Assembly: GCF_014647795.1 (NCBI RefSeq)
Contig: NZ_BMPW01000005.1
Span: forward strand, 62,001 to 126,000
Source of the DNA: Actinoplanes campanulatus
GTDB lineage: Bacteria > Actinomycetota > Actinomycetes > Mycobacteriales > Micromonosporaceae
Direction: 5' to 3'
Length of the DNA stretch: 64,000 bases
The position numbers and the translations under genes are program-made. Positions 60,300 through 64,000 of the stretch are shown here, piece by piece. How positions within the stretch are numbered: position 1 is the first letter of the stretch; each line of letters opens with the position of its first letter. The notes under the pieces were generated by a model, which was not told the origin of the DNA, ran no database searches, and worked only from the letters and a program-made list of their open reading frames with translations.

Positions 60300-60515
60300 T
60301 CGTACGCCTGTTCGGCCGGAACGGCCCGCCGTGTCGGCTGCTGATCCCCAACCTCTGATCAACAGGCACCCGAGCCTCGACCGGCTCGCCGACATCCCGC
60401 ATGCCGGCGAATTCGGCGAGCCAGGCCTCGGCCAGGTGACGTTCGGCGACGGCGACCTTCTTCGGCGTGCAGGCGGTCGAGGACCGCCCGCACCCGGCAG
60501 TCGGTGAGCGGATCA
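60300..60515 (-). pseudogene. N-terminal fragment of an O-methyltransferase gene, frame-broken
   Basis: In one frame DPLTDCRVRAVLDRLHAEE matches the start of class I SAM-dependent O-methyltransferases. The continuation (VAVAERHLAEAWLAEFAGM) is in a second frame and then loses similarity; no SAM-binding core follows. It abuts the end of the siderophore-interacting gene. Confidence 0.4.
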
Positions 60516-61322
60516 GTCGTCCCCGTAGTCGTGGTCGGGGTGGTCGGCGGCACCGAGCCGCCAATAGCCGCGGGTGATCAGGGCGGACGGGGCGACACCA
60601 CGGGCCAGCAGGGTCCGGCGGATCCGGCGCATGGCCGACGCCTCACAGGCGACCCAGAACTGGGTGGCTCCGGTGATCGGCGCCCGTTCAGCCGCCGCAT
60701 GCAGGCCGTCGCCGAACCCGTCCGCGCCCGGCCGATGGCGCCATGCGACCGTCAGATCGGCCTTGCTGAGCAGCGGGATCTCGTCGGCCGGACCGGCCGC
60801 CTCGACATGCACGTGGGCGCTCGCGGAGGCGGGCAGGGTGTCGAGCAGACAGCCGATGGCCGGCAGGGCACTCTCGTCACCGGCGATCCACCAACGTGGG
60901 GCGTCGAGGTCGGCCACGAACCGGCCACCCGGCCCACCGAGCGCGATCCGGTCCCCGGGCTTCGCCCGGCCCGCCCACTCCGACGCCGGTCCCTTCCCGT
61001 GCAGCACGAACTGCACCTCGAGGGTGCCGGCCACCGCGTCGTACGCCCGCGGGGTGTAGGTCCGCATCGCCGGCCGCGCCACGCCCTCCGGCCACACCCG
61101 TCCCTCCGGCGTCACCGTCGGCATCACCGGCGCGTCCTGACCCGGAGCGGGCAGGAACACCTTGATGTGCGAGGTCGGCGCCGCAGCCTGGAACCGGCTC
61201 AGATCCGCCCCGCCCAGGTGCACCGACACGAGTCGCGGCGTGATCCGGTCGACCCGGACCACCTCGACGAGCTGCGGCGCCGGCCGGCGGCGGCCACCAC
61301 CGCGGCGAGGGCTGTCGTCCAT
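60513..61322 (-). CDS. Siderophore-interacting protein (FAD ferric reductase)
   Basis: A 269-residue SIP. Family blocks are VVRVDRITPRLVSVHLGG, SHIKVFLPAPGQ, AMRTYTPRAYDAVAGTLEVQFVLHGKGPASEWAGRAKPGDRIALGGPGG (RTYTPR, HGxGPAS), WWIAGDESALPAIG and C-terminal YWRLGAADH. ATG 61322 has AGGGAG upstream. Uses NAD(P)H and FAD to release iron from ferric siderophores. Two CGATA half-sites (about 61368 and 61377) lie upstream and may bind a PadR- or TetR-type regulator not present here. Confidence 0.92.
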   Translation of the reverse strand: MDDSPRRGGGRRRPAPQLVEVVRVDRITPRLVSVHLGGADLSRFQAAAPTSHIKVFLPAPGQDAPVMPTVTPEGRVWPEGVARPAMRTYTPRAYDAVAGTLEVQFVLHGKGPASEWAGRAKPGDRIALGGPGGRFVADLDAPRWWIAGDESALPAIGCLLDTLPASASAHVHVEAAGPADEIPLLSKADLTVAWRHRPGADGFGDGLHAAAERAPITGATQFWVACEASAMRRIRRTLLARGVAPSALITRGYWRLGAADHPDHDYGDD

Positions 61323-62007
61323 CGTTGTTCTCCCTGCCTCTGCCCCACACCTCCAGTGTGCGGTCACGATATGTCGCGATAGTTAATGTGTCAACGATCA
61401 GGTGGGCCGGCGACGACTCCTGCCAGACACCGGCGCAGCTGATGGCGGGGCGTGCGTGGCCACGCCGGGCGGCTGGTTACGGTTTTGCCTGCCAGGCATC
61501 CGGGTTGCCCGCCCTCAGCCGTTGCGCCGGTCACCCACTCGACGGCTTTCGTGCGCGCTCACTCCGAAACCCGACCGGCCAGAACTCCGTGTAAGCGAGG
61601 AACCCCGCTCACCGGCCCTCGTGGTAAATCGAGGCAGCCGGAACAGCACCTATCTACCACCCACCTCCACGCACTCACCACCATGGTCACGGTAAGTGAC
61701 TCCCGACGGATCCACCGTGGCGCGACCGCCGTCAAGCGCCCCCACCCCCTGACGCGACCGGCGTGACGGCCGCGAGCAGCACCCCACATGCCTGGCAACC
61801 ACAACCCCAACCACCCACCCAGCGCGACCGGCAGCACACGCGGAGGTATCGAACCGATCTCAGCCCGGCGGGCGCGCGGCACAGGCCGGAGCGGGCAGCA
61901 AGCACGCGCCGACCAGACGGGACGGGACAGAAGAGGCGGGACGACGTCACGCGTACCGGAAAGAAGAAGCCGGAAGCGAAACGCGGACCTCGACCACGAA
62001 AGGTCTC
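61323..62007. other. 685-bp region without a supportable gene
   Basis: Base composition is slightly lower in GC and none of the six frames shows actinobacterial codon bias. Open frames such as 61763-62011 give Pro/Arg-rich, repetitive products with no ribosome site. CGATA repeats near 61368-61381 are the only structured element seen. Confidence 0.5.
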
Positions 62008-62778
62008 CTAGCGGCCGAGAACGGCTCCGCCGTTGAGGCCGATGATCTGGCCGGTGAGGTAGCCGGCGTCGACGGAGGCGATGTAGCGGACCGCAGCCGC
62101 TACATCGGATGGTGTCCCCGGCCGCCCGACCAGCGTGTCGGCGATCTTCGCGGCCACGAACTCGGGGGTGTCCTGCCCGCGGAAGATGCCGGTGTCCTGG
62201 ATGTAGCCGGGGGCCAGGATGTTCACCGTGATGCCATCTGGGCCGAGCTGCCGGGCCAGCCCGAGAGCCCACCCGTGCAGGGCGGCCTTCGCCGCCGCAT
62301 ACGAGCCGGCCGAATGCGAACCCGCACCACCCCGCTGGGCTGCCGCCGAACTGATCATGATAAGCCGCCCACCCGGCCGGCTCAACCGGTACAGCAGCGC
62401 GTTCGTGAGCAGCACCGCGGTGATCAGGTTGATCTCCAGGTCGTGGCGCCAGGAGGCGGCCAGCGCGCCGAGACCCCTGTCTGCCGGCGGCGTGATGATC
62501 GCGCCCGCGTTGTTCACGAGCACGTCGACCGTGCCCAGCTCGGCGATCCGGTCCGCCGCATGCTGGACCTCGGACGGCTCGGTCAGATCCGCCCCGATCG
62601 GAATCACGGAAGTCGACCCGGCCGCCCGGTTCATCTCCTCGGCCGCCTGACGCAGCAGTTCCTCCCGCCGCCCGATGATGACCACCCGGTCCCCATCACT
62701 CGCGAACGCGCCGGCGATCGCCCGCCCGATCCCCGTCGCACCACCCGACACGACCACCAAACGAGAAGCATTGATCAC
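62008..62778 (-). CDS. SDR-family oxidoreductase
   Basis: A 256-residue classical SDR, GTG start. VVVSGGATGIGRAIAGAF (cofactor loop), GADLTEPS, LVNNAGAI, catalytic Ser in IMISSAAAQRG and intact YxxxK as GSYAAAKAALHG. C-terminal APGYIQDTGIF and GYLTGQIIGLNGG complete the fold; the enoyl/3-oxoacyl reductase-like subgroup is likely. Alone in its neighbourhood. Confidence 0.92.
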   Translation of the reverse strand: MINASRLVVVSGGATGIGRAIAGAFASDGDRVVIIGRREELLRQAAEEMNRAAGSTSVIPIGADLTEPSEVQHAADRIAELGTVDVLVNNAGAIITPPADRGLGALAASWRHDLEINLITAVLLTNALLYRLSRPGGRLIMISSAAAQRGGAGSHSAGSYAAAKAALHGWALGLARQLGPDGITVNILAPGYIQDTGIFRGQDTPEFVAAKIADTLVGRPGTPSDVAAAVRYIASVDAGYLTGQIIGLNGGAVLGR

Positions 62779-62819
62779 GATGGCACCCTAGCCCGGGAAC
62801 ACGCCGCCGCTCAGGATGG

Positions 62820-63749
62820 TCAGCTGAGCGCGGATCGGGCCTCGGCGAGGACGGTGGGCGAGGTGCTGGTCGCCAGAACATGCTGGAGCGCCTGCCGGTA
62901 GGCCACGTCGAACGCCTCCGCGGCGGGCACCGGCACGTCCGGCTCGACGCCCACGCCCTCCCAGTTGCCGCCAGTGACCGGATTGATCGAACGGGCCACC
63001 GGCACCGTGATCTCGAAGGTAGGCGTGATCGGCAACACCTCCGTGGGATGGGCGCCTCCCCGCGTCGTCTCACCGATCAGAACCGCACGGCCCTGCGCCT
63101 TGAGGTTGTCGCAGATCTCCTCACCGCCGGAGAACGTGGTTCCGCTGGTCAACAGATACACCGGCCGGTCGAGATAGCGCTCGCCGGGGAGCCAGGAATG
63201 ACTCCAGTATTGGCGTGTCCGGCCGGTCGCACCGCTGTAGACACTGTGGATGTGGGTCTCCCCGTCAGGGACGAAGTAACTGGTCCAGAAGGTGGCCCCG
63301 TCCGGAGCGCCACCGCGGTTCTTCCGCAGGTCGACGATCAAGGCGTGGGCCTGCGACACCAACTCCATCGCCGCGGCGATCGCACGCCCTCCGACGGCCG
63401 CGTCGGTCACCGACCGTAGATCCACCAGGCCGACGTTGCCGTCCAGCCGCTCCACCCGGGCGATGCCGTAGTTGGTGAGCCGCAACTGCTCACGCCACGC
63501 CGCCTCCAGCTCGGGCTCGGTGAGGGCCTCGCGCAATTCCTCCTCGCGTACCCGTACCCGAAGATGTTTTCCTTGCACACCTCGAACAACTCGGCGGTCA
63601 ACCGCTCGCCGAGAGCGGCCTCGCCCAGCCCGTCATACTCGCCGGCCGCCAGCCGGCGGCGGATGCCCGCGGCCGCCTCCTGAGCCTTGTCGGGAGATGT
63701 AGTTGTCGCAGAGCAGTTCAACCGCTTGACCAACGAGATCCACTGACAT
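62820..63749 (-). pseudogene. S41-family peptidase with two frameshifts
   Basis: Three frames must be joined. ATG 63749 gives MSVDLVGQAVELLCDNYI; after about 63692 the next frame gives PDKAQEAAAGIRRRLAAGEYDGLGEAALGERLTAELFEV; after about 63577 the last gives QGKHLRVRVREEELREAL and the catalytic core with Ser in TSGTTFSGGEEICDNL. Each junction restores known IRBP/tricorn-type S41 sequence. Two independent breaks make a sequencing slip less likely, so it is read as a pseudogene. Confidence 0.75.
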
Positions 63750-63835
63750 TCGACAGACGATATCCAAGATTCCCGATTCCGTGGGGTCGGTGAAAACCCG
63801 ATGGCGAAGTCGCTGCGATGTGGTTGGGTCGGCGC

Positions 63836-64000
63836 ATGTCGATCACGATGCGGTTGGTCACGCCGGACTCGTTGGGTGAGGTCGTCGAGGCGGTAGCGGG
63901 ATGGCAGCAGACCGGCGGGCCGGTCCAGCTTCATCCGGGCGACCTCGGGTGGAACTGGAGTCTGGGCGGGCCGGAGTTGGCCGAGGCCGTCCGGGTATGG
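63836..64000 (+). CDS. GNAT-family acetyltransferase, N-terminal part (runs off the window)
   Basis: 55 codons from ATG 63836: MSITMRLVTPDSLGEVVEAV, then AGWQQTGGPVQLHPGDLGWNW and SLGGPELAEAVRVW. This is the usual opening of an actinobacterial GNAT group with the LHPGDLGW motif. The acetyl-CoA site is beyond the edge. Divergent from the S41 pseudogene. Confidence 0.65.
   Translation, partial: MSITMRLVTPDSLGEVVEAVAGWQQTGGPVQLHPGDLGWNWSLGGPELAEAVRVW

Noticed and set aside
61763-62036. Two overlapping plus-strand frames rich in Pro, Arg and Gln
   Set aside because: Low-complexity products without start signals in a region lacking coding bias.
1-64000. CRISPR array, tRNA, rRNA or prophage
   Set aside because: No regularly spaced repeats, cloverleaf-compatible segments, rRNA-like stretches or phage structural genes were noticed on reading both strands.

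Overview
The window is very high in G+C. It has strong third-position GC bias, frequent GTG and TTG starts, and many 1-4 base stop/start overlaps. Family content (LAL-type LuxR, ROK, F420/FMN split-barrel proteins, DUF5994, HXXEE, LLM oxidoreductases) points to a filamentous actinobacterium, most likely Micromonosporaceae such as Actinoplanes. That placement is inferred from gene style only. I saw no rRNA, tRNA, CRISPR array or intact transposase.

Layout. 1-6.5 kb: the end of an ECF sigma factor/YCII pair, a divergent MFS exporter/ROK repressor pair, an ArsR-SRPBCC-RibD-like operon, DinB and a PPOX protein. 6.5-12 kb: a patchy region with a CehA-type remnant, a P450, MarR, PPOX, an LLM oxidoreductase and degraded DNA. 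11.8-20 kb: small enzymes with two TetR regulators, a frameshifted LAL regulator and two hydrolases. 20-27 kb: GNAT, a large soluble multi-PAS histidine kinase, a single-pass protein and a Ppx/GppA phosphatase.

27-44 kb is the most coherent part, a catabolic island. A leftward operon encodes a TRAP transporter (dctQ-dctM-dctP), an AroE-like shikimate/quinate dehydrogenase and an ion/anion transporter. It is divergent from an IclR regulator. A second leftward operon (aldehyde dehydrogenase, ThDP enzyme, Tat-exported quinoprotein) is divergent from CaiB-type CoA-transferase, citryl-CoA lyase-like and ThuA-like genes. A 908-residue QuiC-like protein closes the island. It joins a dehydroshikimate dehydratase barrel, an HPPD-like domain and a second metal-dependent barrel. 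Both divergent promoter regions carry nearly the same 33-bp element, arranged as two overlapping promoters that share one -10 region, so the arms are probably one regulon. The likely theme is uptake and oxidation of hydroaromatic acids (quinate/shikimate type) toward protocatechuate. The role of the ThDP/ALDH/CoA genes is unresolved.

44-64 kb: secreted and envelope proteins (CAP domain, choice-of-anchor B, malectin/beta-propeller), a GH65 phosphorylase fused to a degenerate HAD domain, two siderophore-interacting proteins, small stress-type genes, and at the right end several decayed genes (DUF5994 duplication, O-methyltransferase fragment, S41 peptidase with two frameshifts) before a partial GNAT gene.
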